Assembly: GCA_945971355.1 (NCBI GenBank)
Contig: CAMFPD010000029.1
Span: 1 to 15,983 of the forward strand
Direction of reading: 5' to 3'
Origin: an uncultured Lachnobacterium sp.
GTDB taxonomy: Bacteria; Bacillota; Clostridia; Lachnospirales; Lachnospiraceae
DNA: 15,983 nucleotides
The notes beneath the pieces are model-generated. The model did not search any database. It saw only the letters and a program-made list of their open reading frames with translations, and was not told the origin of the DNA. Below are positions 7,694-15,013 of this stretch, piece by piece. A program made the position numbers and the translations under genes. The first letter of the stretch is position 1. Each line of letters starts with the position of its first letter.

Positions 7694-8686
7694 CTATGTG
7701 CTACCCTTTATTTTTCTAATTATCCTTTTTCCCTTTTCCCATATTTTTTTATACATTCTCGGAAAATATATCATTATCATATATCGTATTTTTGTCAAAA
7801 ATTTTACATTCCTGTCCGTGATTAACTGCCCTTTTATTTTTCTAGCATACACTCTTGCCTCTTTTGTTAATTCAACATAGCCTTTTTCCGACATAGCAAA
7901 CACGCACAGTTCATTTAGCGAAAAGAAATACCTATATACTGCTGCTGCATATATGTCTGGATGTTTTTTCTTGGTCCAATTCATAAATGATTTACTTATT
8001 TCCATTAATCGGTATCGCTGTTCATTCCATTGCGAATGCATTATACTTCCGACTCTCTGTACATAATAATACAATTTTGCTGGTACATATACAATCTTAT
8101 TAGCAAGCTCAAATATCTGGTACATTTCTTCATAGTCTTCATAAATAACCTTCTCAGGGAAAGGTCTATTGATTAAAATATCTTTTTTTATCATTTTTCC
8201 CCATGGCGCACTCAGCATTTTTTTCACATATCCCAACAATTCAATTGCCTGCTCATTTGTATATTCTTCGATACCATTTACCACATCTCTGACATTTAAT
8301 GATTCTATAATTTGTTTTTCTTCTGGAACAATCGCTTCCGCCACCACAATAATGTCAGATTTATTTGTACAATTAAGGCATTGCAATATCTCAACCACTT
8401 CTCTTGCGATATAGTCGTCTGAATCCACGAAAAAAATATAATCTCCTGATGCTTTCTTTACTCCATAATTTCTAGCTCCACCCGGACCACTATTGTCAAT
8501 ATGATATACCTTTATAAAATTATTTTTCTTAGCATAACTATCACATATCTCACCACTGCTATCTGTAGAACCATCATCCACAAGAATAAGTTCAAACTGC
8601 TTATTCGTCTGATCAATAATAGATTCTATACATTTCGATATATATTTTTCTACATTATAAACTGGAATTACTATCGATAGCTGCAT
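7694..8686 (-). CDS. GT2 glycosyltransferase
   Basis: 330 residues from ATG 8686. That ATG follows GGAG with a 9-base spacer and starts directly at MQLSIVIPVYNVEKYISKCI; a TTG five codons upstream is a poorer choice. Motifs: VDDGSTD (36-42), GPGGARNYG (67-75), VDSDD (87-91) and YEDYEE (182-187) with the likely catalytic Glu-Asp. This is a cytoplasmic family 2 glycosyltransferase adding one sugar of the repeat unit. The C-terminus is strongly basic (MYKKIWEKGKRIIRKIKGST), which may favour contact with the membrane surface. The start lies 32 bases inside the polymerase gene, and the stop is two bases from the next gene. Donor sugar unknown. Confidence 0.9.
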   Translation of the reverse strand: MQLSIVIPVYNVEKYISKCIESIIDQTNKQFELILVDDGSTDSSGEICDSYAKKNNFIKVYHIDNSGPGGARNYGVKKASGDYIFFVDSDDYIAREVVEILQCLNCTNKSDIIVVAEAIVPEEKQIIESLNVRDVVNGIEEYTNEQAIELLGYVKKMLSAPWGKMIKKDILINRPFPEKVIYEDYEEMYQIFELANKIVYVPAKLYYYVQRVGSIMHSQWNEQRYRLMEISKSFMNWTKKKHPDIYAAAVYRYFFSLNELCVFAMSEKGYVELTKEARVYARKIKGQLITDRNVKFLTKIRYMIMIYFPRMYKKIWEKGKRIIRKIKGST

Positions 8687-9884
8687 ATTTTTTTTCTCCA
8701 AATTCCCTACCTATCCGTATACAAAGTGGTATCAACAAATAAAACAAAGAATAATCCAAAGTATCAACTGATGATGCCAAAAAGAAAGCTGTAAATGAAC
8801 TTATCATAATTATTGGCAGCCCACTATAGTTTTTTTGTTCTATTTTATTAAGCCATATCATGCACATCCACCATATTACAATAAACAAAGTCACAGCGAT
8901 TATCCCACCTTGGTGAGCTACATTCAAAAAATAGTTGTGGGGATGATTCACCTTACATGGCAATACCCAGCCACTATTTACATAGAAATAGTTCATATCC
9001 ACATCATGAGCTTGTACTCCCTTGGCAAAAATGGCATTTTTCTTCAGTTCTGATAAAACCGTCCTCCATAAATATACCCTTCCCGATAGCGTTACATCTT
9101 TATTAAATACTCTTACAACTACATAACGAAGTGGCTCTAATAAAACTTCTGATACCAAGAGTACGTTATAAATCAAAATTCCAATATAAAATTTAACAAA
9201 ATCGACTCGGTTTTTCATATTTCGAATCCATATTTTTGTAAACAGGTACGCCCCTCCAAATCCCAAAAATGCTATAATTGCTCCAACAGCTCCTGAAACA
9301 GTAACGAAAAAAAATGACACAAAATATTTTATCCACTCTCTCCATATCACTCGCCTGTTGAGCATATATGACTTTATAAATCCGATTATCGTCCATGGCA
9401 ATAGAATATATATCCATCTATTTTTTATTCCCAGAATAGTGCTTTGTGAAACACACACTATCCCACCCCTTATCACATTAAACACAAAGCCAATGATATG
9501 TATGAACACAAATAACGTCAAACATATTTCCACATACTTTAAGAAATATATCCCACTGTCCTTCTCAAAAACAAGCTGACCTATCATCACAACTGCTATA
9601 GAAGTCAACGCTGGTCCCATAAATCTTGAAAATGACCCCTTATTATATAAAGTACAAACAAAAGTCATCATCTGCATAAGTGTAATCAGTACAACAGACA
9701 AAGACACTTTTCCCATTTTCTTATATATGTATAAAAATATAACTATCACTGCTGATATTGCTTTTGCCACAGCATATGCCCTGTCCAGACTTTCGTAACC
9801 TGAATTTTTAAATAACTGCGGTTCAATAAATGGTAACATCAACAAAAAATATACAAATGCCCTATTCTTAGCCTTAGCTCTCAT
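8655..9884 (-). CDS. Wzy-type polysaccharide polymerase (O-antigen ligase/polymerase family)
   Basis: 409 residues from ATG 9884, which follows GGGAG by 6 bases; a TTG one codon upstream is less likely. About ten to twelve hydrophobic helices surround one larger hydrophilic loop. That loop holds LSGRVYLW (266-273) and NHPHNYFLNVAHQGG (313-327). The 'SGR...W' and 'H.HN.FL' pair marks the Wzy/WaaL fold, where the Arg and His act on the lipid-diphosphate-linked donor outside the membrane. Polymerase rather than ligase is inferred from the neighbouring Wzx, the initiating transferase and many glycosyltransferases. As usual for Wzy, the rest of the sequence is not strongly recognisable. It sits 15 bases after the upstream GT2 gene and overlaps the next by 32 bases. 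Confidence 0.85.
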   Translation of the reverse strand: MRAKAKNRAFVYFLLMLPFIEPQLFKNSGYESLDRAYAVAKAISAVIVIFLYIYKKMGKVSLSVVLITLMQMMTFVCTLYNKGSFSRFMGPALTSIAVVMIGQLVFEKDSGIYFLKYVEICLTLFVFIHIIGFVFNVIRGGIVCVSQSTILGIKNRWIYILLPWTIIGFIKSYMLNRRVIWREWIKYFVSFFFVTVSGAVGAIIAFLGFGGAYLFTKIWIRNMKNRVDFVKFYIGILIYNVLLVSEVLLEPLRYVVVRVFNKDVTLSGRVYLWRTVLSELKKNAIFAKGVQAHDVDMNYFYVNSGWVLPCKVNHPHNYFLNVAHQGGIIAVTLFIVIWWMCMIWLNKIEQKNYSGLPIIMISSFTAFFLASSVDTLDYSLFYLLIPLCIRIGREFGEKKYAAIDSNSSL

Positions 9885-9899
9885 CAATAACTCCCAATT

Positions 9900-10889
9900 C
9901 TACTTAATGAACCTATATCCAGCCCTAATTGCATTATAAAATAGAAGCAAAACAACTATCGCACACTTCCTATTAAGAACAATAGAGCCTTTGAGTATAT
10001 CCCATATATTACTTTTCAGTTCTCTTCTTAAATCAGTCAGCTGTTTCCTATATTTCTTATCTGTCTCTTTTGACCCATAGGTTATACTCTTCCACAATAT
10101 TGTAAAGCATGTTCTTTTTCTGTTTAATATTGCATACTCTGCATACTCTGGTTTCTCTTTCTGCAGCAATTCAACTACTCTGTCCCATACCTTGGTCAAT
10201 GATAAGAAGTTCTCTCCAAAAGTACTGTGCGATATTCCTTCAGAATTATAAAAATAATTATAACCCACATAGCCGATTTCAACTATTTTACTGCTTCTTA
10301 ATGTTGATTTGAACATCGCCTCAACATCTTCATTATACATTTTATATGGAAAATATTCTGGTTCTTCTATAACACTTCTTCTATATAATTTTGCACATGC
10401 ATAATGAACACATCTGTTGCTATTTACTCTCAGAAGGATATTCAAAAACTCATCCTGTGTATATTCTTTATCAAAATAATTTTCATTTTGTGCTTCCTTC
10501 TTATTATCATCCCCACTATATCTCATCTGGTGATTACACATTACAATATCTGCTGCATGGACTTTTGCCGCATCATGTAGCTTTTCAAGCATTTGTGGCT
10601 CTATCCAGTCATCATTATCTACAAATGTTATGTATTTTCCCTGTGATTCTTTGATGCCCATATTCCTCGCATCACTCAAGCCTCCATTTTCCTTATGTAC
10701 TACTCGTATTTTTGAATTTTCTGTACTATACTTATCGCATATTATTGGGCTGCTGTCAGTTGATCCATCATCTATCAATAATATCTCATAGTCTTCATAT
10801 GTTTGTCGTAATATCGATTCTACACACCTGCTTATATATGATTGTCCATTATATACAGGTATAATCACGCTTATCTCTGGATTATTCAT
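9900..10889 (-). CDS. GT2 glycosyltransferase
   Basis: 329 residues. The family 2 core is ISVIIPVYNGQSYISRCVES (6-25), IDDGSTDSS (39-47), GGLSDARNMGI (69-79) and the metal site VDNDDW (90-95). MYNEDVEAM (184-192) supplies the probable catalytic Glu-Asp. A short hydrophobic stretch near the C-terminus (CAIVVLLLFYNAIRAGYRFI) could anchor the enzyme to the membrane. It adds one residue to the growing repeat unit; donor and linkage are unknown. ATG 10889 is one base after the TAA of the DUF4422 gene with only a weak AGAG upstream, so translation is probably coupled. Confidence 0.9.
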   Translation of the reverse strand: MNNPEISVIIPVYNGQSYISRCVESILRQTYEDYEILLIDDGSTDSSPIICDKYSTENSKIRVVHKENGGLSDARNMGIKESQGKYITFVDNDDWIEPQMLEKLHDAAKVHAADIVMCNHQMRYSGDDNKKEAQNENYFDKEYTQDEFLNILLRVNSNRCVHYACAKLYRRSVIEEPEYFPYKMYNEDVEAMFKSTLRSSKIVEIGYVGYNYFYNSEGISHSTFGENFLSLTKVWDRVVELLQKEKPEYAEYAILNRKRTCFTILWKSITYGSKETDKKYRKQLTDLRRELKSNIWDILKGSIVLNRKCAIVVLLLFYNAIRAGYRFIK

Positions 10890-10890
10890 T

Positions 10891-11694
10891 TTATGCTCTT
10901 TTGTACTTTATTTTCCTTAATATAAAATTTGTTATTTTCTTTACCCAACTTCTTTTTTCCATATAAAGTGCTGGCAATTCAACATACGAATACCTGTTTT
11001 TCTCTATCCATACGTCTAACAGCCTTTCACTTACAAATCCAAATACTCTTTTATCATTATCCGAATAATTAGATATATCCAGCCTCTTCTCCAATTCAAA
11101 TAGTATATCAAATAACCATGCACAATATTGGTCAGCTAAACTTCTCTCCATTATGAACATATTAAATCTATGACCTTTTGTATCTTTCATAACCAACTTA
11201 TAAGCTTTGATATAATCTGGATATTTCTCCTGCAGTATTTTTTGTGTAATATCTAAATCCTCTGCATGATGTGCATGGATATACTGGCTATAATTTGTTT
11301 CTATAAAATAATTTCTTTTTAGTGGAAGTATTATCTTTATATCATTTTCACCGCTAAATATTTTCTCAGTCAAATATTTAAAATCTACTACGTTATTCCA
11401 CTTTCCCGATTTCGAAAATAATCTGATTACTTTTTTCCTTGCAAAATGTCTTCTATAATGCACTAATCCTAAATAATCCGATTTTGTATTTTTCCAAGCC
11501 CAGTATAAGCCTGTCAATTCACAATAATTCTTGTTCTTATATGATATATTTTTGCCTTCATCATCACGAATATAGCCTATACTCTCTTTGCCCGATGCTC
11601 CAACCTGAACCGGCAGATACATTTTATCCACAGGCATCTGATATGGCTTGTGAGCGGCAACTACTATTTTTATATCTGCTTTTTTTAATTCCAT
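10891..11694 (-). CDS. DUF4422 family glycosyltransferase
   Basis: 267 residues closely matching the DUF4422 pattern: IKIVVAAHKPYQMP (8-21), MYLPVQVGAS (25-34), GYIRDD (40-45), NYCELTGLYWAWKN (56-69) and GLVHYRRHF (76-84). Members occur in surface polysaccharide clusters and are treated as glycosyltransferases, with individual specificities mostly unknown. The ATG at 11694 has AGGA close before it. It lies 8 bases after the stop of a duplicated sugar-transferase tail instead of following the real transferase gene, which now ends 443 bases upstream. Its first 37 codons are present a second time at 12129-12019 because of the tandem duplication. The gene itself is intact. The odd spacing may reduce its translation if it relied on coupling with the upstream gene. 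Confidence 0.87.
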   Translation of the reverse strand: MELKKADIKIVVAAHKPYQMPVDKMYLPVQVGASGKESIGYIRDDEGKNISYKNKNYCELTGLYWAWKNTKSDYLGLVHYRRHFARKKVIRLFSKSGKWNNVVDFKYLTEKIFSGENDIKIILPLKRNYFIETNYSQYIHAHHAEDLDITQKILQEKYPDYIKAYKLVMKDTKGHRFNMFIMERSLADQYCAWLFDILFELEKRLDISNYSDNDKRVFGFVSERLLDVWIEKNRYSYVELPALYMEKRSWVKKITNFILRKIKYKRA

Positions 11695-11702
11695 TTTCCT
11701 AT

Positions 11703-12020
11703 CTACTCCGCACCTTCCGCTGTGATAACAGCCTTAATGGTCTTAAAAAATATCTTCACATTAAACCACCACGAAAAATGCTCTATATAATACAGCTCCA
11801 TAGCCTGTCTCTCGCCATTTTCATATGTAATATTATTCCTTCCATACGCCTGCCAGTAACCTGTAAGCCCTGGTCTGACAGAAAGCAGCAGGTCACGCTT
11901 ATCCCCATACAATCTGGTTTCATCATCCAGAACAGGTCTTGGCCCTATGAAGCTAAGCTCGCCTTTTAGTATGTTAAAAAGCTGCGGCAATTCATCTATG
12001 CTGTATTTTCTGATAAATCT
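11703..12020 (-). pseudogene. Duplicated C-terminal fragment of the sugar transferase
   Basis: This is the extra copy of codons 362-466 of the initiating sugar transferase, starting RFIRKYSIDELPQLFN. It keeps the catalytic Asp-Glu and the RPGLTGYWQ block but has lost the membrane helices, the substrate entry segment and any native start. An in-frame ATG at 12095 could begin a 130-residue product, but its first 25 residues come from the DUF4422 gene read in the wrong frame and no good ribosome binding site is present. Almost certainly non-functional; it exists only because of the tandem duplication. Confidence 0.85.
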
Positions 12021-12129
12021 CTTTGCCCGATGCTCCAACCTGAACCGGCAGATACATTTTATCCACAGGCATCTGATATGGCTTGTGAGCGGCAACTACT
12101 ATTTTTATATCTGCTTTTTTTAATTCCAT
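11992..12129 (-). pseudogene. Truncated 5' fragment of the DUF4422 gene
   Basis: The extra copy of the DUF4422 start, with its native AGGA and ATG (12129), reads 37 correct codons through GASGKE. It then crosses the duplication joint out of frame with the transferase fragment, adds IYQKIQHR and stops at TGA 11994-11992. The result is a 45-residue dead-end peptide. It would still capture ribosomes after the real sugar transferase stop, so translation of the true DUF4422 gene must start anew at 11694. Confidence 0.8.
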
Positions 12130-12137
12130 TTTCCTAT

Positions 12138-13538
12138 CTACTCCGCACCTTCCGCTGTGATAACAGCCTTAATGGTCTTAAAAAATATCTTCACATTAAA
12201 CCACCACGAAAAATGCTCTATATAATACAGCTCCATAGCCTGTCTCTCGCCATTTTCATATGTAATATTATTCCTTCCATACGCCTGCCAGTAACCTGTA
12301 AGCCCTGGTCTGACAGAAAGCAGCAGGTCACGCTTATCCCCATACAATCTGGTTTCATCATCCAGAACAGGTCTTGGCCCTATGAAGCTAAGCTCGCCTT
12401 TTAGTATGTTAAAAAGCTGCGGCAATTCATCTATGCTGTATTTTCTGATAAATCTGCCTACCTTTGTCACTCTCTGGTCATTATGAATCTTGTATTCCTT
12501 TTTGTACTCTTCCAACTGCTCCTTTGTAAGTGAGCATTCAAGCTTATCCGCATCCACCTGCATGCTTCTAAATTTATACATTTTAAATATTTTCCCGTAC
12601 TGCCCCACTCTGTAGGATACATAGAAAATTGGTCCTCCATCTTCAAGCTTAATGGCAATTGCTGTCACTATTGTTATCGGCAGGGTAATGATTATTCCCA
12701 GGATTGAGAATACTATATCGCCAATTCTTTTTGTTATGGCATGTCCCAGTGACACTTCCCGCTCTCTAATGCTTAAAGTTTTGTAACCATTCATTTCTTC
12801 CACGCCATATCTGTATGAGCTCTTTTCCAGATTTCTAAGCACTCTGTAGACCAGTATTTTTTTCCCCACCAGATAGTCCACGTACTCATTTATCTCATTC
12901 TCCGCAAGGTGCACAAACACGCAATTTACCTTGTGCTCACTGACGTATTTCCGGATATCATCCTTGCAGCCTACAATTGGAACGCCCTTTATGTCTTTTC
13001 TGTCAGTCCTGTCATATGTAATTATTCCTGTGACTATTACACCCGACTCCGCCTTGTCTGTGAATATATCTATCTTCTCTTCCGCGATTTCTTCCCTTGC
13101 AAACAGCAGATTTTCCCCTGCACCTCTGCTTCTCTGTTTCCGGACAAGTTCTTTTCCTACCAGCCTCTCTATGAGTATAAGGGGTATGGCTATGAATAAA
13201 AATGTGATAAGTACCGCTCTTGAATAGTCTTCTGATGTCTTTGTCACAAAACAATATACTGTCAATGATACAAATATTCCTGCGGTCAGCGCAAATACAC
13301 TTTTTACCTCAGCTCCAAAGCCTCTCCTGAGTATGCCTGAGTATATATTCCAGAACATTACTATGACCAAAAATGCTACAGCTACTGCTGCTGCCATAAA
13401 CATATAGCGCTCTATCAAATCAAGGAATGTTGCCTGCCTTATCTGACATGCTATGAAAAAAGCTAATTCTGTACATATAAAATCCAGAATTAAAAAATCC
13501 AGATGTTTTAATAAGCTGTAATTGTGCTTGTGTTTCAC
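12138..13538 (-). CDS. Polyprenyl-phosphate sugar-1-phosphate transferase (initiating enzyme)
   Basis: 466 residues with the layout of large WbaP/CpsE-type initiating transferases. Four N-terminal membrane helices (about 12-34, 45-67, 79-98, 107-127) are followed by a cytoplasmic domain (about 165-235) and then the conserved catalytic domain from TKRIGDI (269). That domain has a re-entrant hydrophobic segment (274-296), DGGPIFYVSYRVGQ (300-313), FKMYKFRSM (318-326), the catalytic Asp370-Glu371 in SIDELPQLFN, GELSFIGPRP (381-390) and RPGLTGYWQ (410-418). It moves a sugar 1-phosphate from a nucleotide sugar to undecaprenyl phosphate, the first step of the pathway. The start is GTG 13538, behind AGGAG with an 8-base spacer. 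Which sugar is used cannot be read from sequence. It is GC-richer than most of the operon, and its 3' end is duplicated downstream. Confidence 0.92.
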   Translation of the reverse strand: MKHKHNYSLLKHLDFLILDFICTELAFFIACQIRQATFLDLIERYMFMAAAVAVAFLVIVMFWNIYSGILRRGFGAEVKSVFALTAGIFVSLTVYCFVTKTSEDYSRAVLITFLFIAIPLILIERLVGKELVRKQRSRGAGENLLFAREEIAEEKIDIFTDKAESGVIVTGIITYDRTDRKDIKGVPIVGCKDDIRKYVSEHKVNCVFVHLAENEINEYVDYLVGKKILVYRVLRNLEKSSYRYGVEEMNGYKTLSIREREVSLGHAITKRIGDIVFSILGIIITLPITIVTAIAIKLEDGGPIFYVSYRVGQYGKIFKMYKFRSMQVDADKLECSLTKEQLEEYKKEYKIHNDQRVTKVGRFIRKYSIDELPQLFNILKGELSFIGPRPVLDDETRLYGDKRDLLLSVRPGLTGYWQAYGRNNITYENGERQAMELYYIEHFSWWFNVKIFFKTIKAVITAEGAE

Positions 13539-13603
13539 TTTTGTTTCTCCTGTGTGTTTTATCGTATACTAACGTGCGCATCCGTGCTTTTGTACTCCGC
13601 GTC

Positions 13604-13633
13604 TGATATAATCTCGCTCCGCTCATTATATCA
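13604..13633. promoter_or_regulatory. Palindrome carrying extended -10 promoters on both strands
   Basis: TGATATAAT (13604-13612) and its exact reverse complement ATTATATCA (13625-13633) form 9-bp arms around a 12-base spacer. Each arm is a perfect extended -10 element (TGnTATAAT): the left arm points right, toward the Rpn gene, and the right arm points left, toward the operon. Predicted starts fall at about 13618-13619, so the two polymerases would exclude each other. The minus-strand promoter would leave an 80-base leader before the GTG at 13538. No good -35 is visible for either. The rest of the gap 13539-13849 shows only AT-rich sequence and a cttggca pair (13731-13737, 13741-13747). Confidence 0.45.
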
Positions 13634-13849
13634 TAATCATCAGCCATATAAAATACATACCTTACATGAGATTTCGCTTTTTTGACTAGTAATTTGCTCC
13701 ATACTGTGGTATCATTTTTTTATAAATTTACTTGGCAACTCTTGGCATATTTTTTAACAATTCATTTTACAATTCGATTTACAAAATGTTATCGGCCAAT
13801 TTTTCCAAGTTGTTTACAATCTAATATTTTTACACAGGAGGGAAAGTGT

Positions 13850-14941
13850 ATGGCTCAAAGCTCAACTTTCAAATTTTTCAATTCAGAGAAAGATGTTATC
13901 ATAGCTCTGTACAAGTCACCTGAAGCGTTACTGATTTACAAAGATTTGCCTCGGAATGTCAAACAGGATTTTCTTGATGTTTGTATGGGTAAACGAGGTA
14001 TTCCACTTCATTATGATGTTTTTTTTAAAGCGCTGCTTAGCCCAGACAAACATCCTAAGAGACTAGGACGGCTCCTCAGTCAAATACTGGGACAGCCTGT
14101 TGAAGTTGTATCAAGCATTTCTAATGAAGGAACAAAGATTTGTGATAAAGGCTCATTTGTACTCATGGATATTGTAGTGCGCCTATTAAATGGCGAAATT
14201 GTCAACTTAGAAATCCAAAAAGTAGGATACCTATTTCCTGTAAAACGATTTGACTGTTATTGTGCTGACCTTACAATGAGAGAATACAGTCGTTTGCGTG
14301 AAGCACATGGCAAGGACTTCACTTATGATATGTTGCCAAAGATAATCTCAATTGCTCTGTTCGAAACTACACCAAATGAATTATCTGTTGATTCATCTAC
14401 TTACATACAACACAGTCAGATGCGAACCGAATATGGAAGAGCCTTAAACTCCGTCCATGAACATTACTACGTTTCTCTTGACAACTTCGCTCATTCAATG
14501 CACAATAAACCTATTAAAACAGAGTTAGAAGCTTGGCTCATGCTACTCAATTCCGTAAACATCGAACGCATTAATGAGATCATTGAATTCGACTCTAAAT
14601 TTGCTGACATTTACAAAGAAATGTTTGAAATGACTGTGAAGCCGGAGGAATTGATTCATATGTATGGCAATATCTTTTTAGAAACTGATAAATATGAAGA
14701 ACAACATATGCTTGATATGATGAAAAAAGAAATTGAAGACAAAAAAGAAAAAATTCAGGCTATGGACAACGAACTTCAGGCTAAAGACAGTGAACTCCAG
14801 GCTAAAGACAGTGAACTTCAGGCTAAAGACGACGAGCTCCAGGCTAAAGACAATGAACTTCAGGCTAAAGACAATGAACTTCAGGCTAAAGACAACGAAA
14901 TTGCCCGCCTCAAAAAATTGCTTGAATCAAATCAACAATAA
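13850..14941 (+). CDS. Rpn-family PD-(D/E)XK nuclease / transposase-like protein with coiled-coil tail
   Basis: 363 residues from ATG 13850, chosen because AGGAGGG lies 7 bases upstream; an open frame back to 13682 encodes only Phe-rich leader-like sequence without a ribosome binding site. It is a PD-(D/E)XK protein of the Rpn/TIGR01784 type: YDVFFKALLSP (55-65), then MDIVVRLLNGEIVNLEIQ (106-123), where Asp107 and Glu121-x-Gln123 form the nuclease core, then DMLPKIISIALFE (160-172). Family members are DNA nucleases, some promoting recombination and some acting in phage defence. The C-terminal quarter (about 287-363) is a charged coiled coil made mainly of a repeated heptad ELQAKDx. A strong in-frame internal ribosome binding site lies at 14644. 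No transposon ends are seen nearby. Confidence 0.87.
   Translation: MAQSSTFKFFNSEKDVIIALYKSPEALLIYKDLPRNVKQDFLDVCMGKRGIPLHYDVFFKALLSPDKHPKRLGRLLSQILGQPVEVVSSISNEGTKICDKGSFVLMDIVVRLLNGEIVNLEIQKVGYLFPVKRFDCYCADLTMREYSRLREAHGKDFTYDMLPKIISIALFETTPNELSVDSSTYIQHSQMRTEYGRALNSVHEHYYVSLDNFAHSMHNKPIKTELEAWLMLLNSVNIERINEIIEFDSKFADIYKEMFEMTVKPEELIHMYGNIFLETDKYEEQHMLDMMKKEIEDKKEKIQAMDNELQAKDSELQAKDSELQAKDDELQAKDNELQAKDNELQAKDNEIARLKKLLESNQQ
14644..14662 (+). promoter_or_regulatory. Internal ribosome binding site and start in the Rpn gene
   Basis: GGAGGA (14644-14649) is followed 10 bases later by an in-frame ATG (14660-14662, Met271 of the nuclease). The site also encodes Pro-Glu-Glu, so it could be incidental, but it is one of the best ribosome binding sites on this strand. 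Initiation here would give a 93-residue protein (14660-14941) holding only the C-terminal helices and heptads. Rpn genes in enteric bacteria are known to make such intragenic short forms, which inhibit the full-length nuclease. Confidence 0.4.
14750..14896 (+). repeat. 21-bp tandem repeats encoding ELQAKDx heptads
   Basis: Six nearly identical 21-bp units run from 14771 to 14896, preceded by one degenerate unit (14750-14770) and followed by a diverged one starting GAAATTGCC. Differences are mostly third-position changes plus the last codon (Ser, Asp or Asn). Because 21 is a multiple of three, gain or loss of a unit changes coiled-coil length by one heptad and keeps the frame. This is part of the Rpn coding region, not a CRISPR array. 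Confidence 0.95.
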
Positions 14942-14954
14942 CTCACTTGTCCAA

Positions 14955-14983
14955 TTGATTTTTCCTCAAAATTCTGCTAAAAT
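14955..14983 (+). promoter_or_regulatory. Promoter for the small membrane-protein gene
   Basis: TTGATT (14955-14960) and TAAAAT (14978-14983) are separated by exactly 17 bases. The -10 is preceded by TGC (14975-14977), giving an extended -10. Transcription would start near 14990, just ahead of the GGAGG at 15001-15005. This gives the next gene its own sigma-A-type promoter independent of the Rpn gene. Confidence 0.65.
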
Positions 14984-15013
14984 GGAGTGCAGTAAATTAG
15001 GGAGGATTCCAAA

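Larger units (their letters stand above)
11583..12455. repeat. Perfect tandem duplication, 435-bp unit, two copies
   Basis: Bases 11583-12020 and 12018-12455 read identically over 438 positions by eye, giving a 435-bp period. They share the 3-base overlap TCT (AGA on the coding strand) at the joint. The unit spans the last 105 codons of the sugar transferase gene, the 8-base gene gap and the first 37 codons of the DUF4422 gene. Because it straddles the gene boundary, one full copy of each gene survives, with a chimeric remnant between. Identity suggests a very recent event, or an assembly error in this draft contig. Confidence 0.95.

Noticed and set aside
7482..7880. 132-codon Phe/Tyr-rich plus-strand frame
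   Set aside because: Spans the junction of two well-supported minus-strand GT2 genes and is composed of AT-rich antisense codons.
11439..11969. Two plus-strand frames (here and 12030-12404) sharing a long identical protein
   Set aside because: The identity comes from the tandem DNA duplication; both are antisense to the sugar transferase/DUF4422 genes.
11703..12095. 130-codon frame as a second functional sugar transferase
   Set aside because: It holds only the C-terminal 105 residues plus out-of-frame sequence, without membrane helices or a proper start.
13682..13849. N-terminal extension of the Rpn protein from 13682
   Set aside because: The extension is Phe-rich and unlike the family, has no ribosome binding site, and AGGAGGG immediately precedes the ATG at 13850.
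14750..14896. CRISPR array
   Set aside because: Units are contiguous 21-bp coding repeats without spacers, in frame with the Rpn coiled coil.
13850..14941. Insertion sequence around the transposase-like gene
   Set aside because: No terminal inverted repeats or target-site duplication seen on either side; the family is a stand-alone nuclease.
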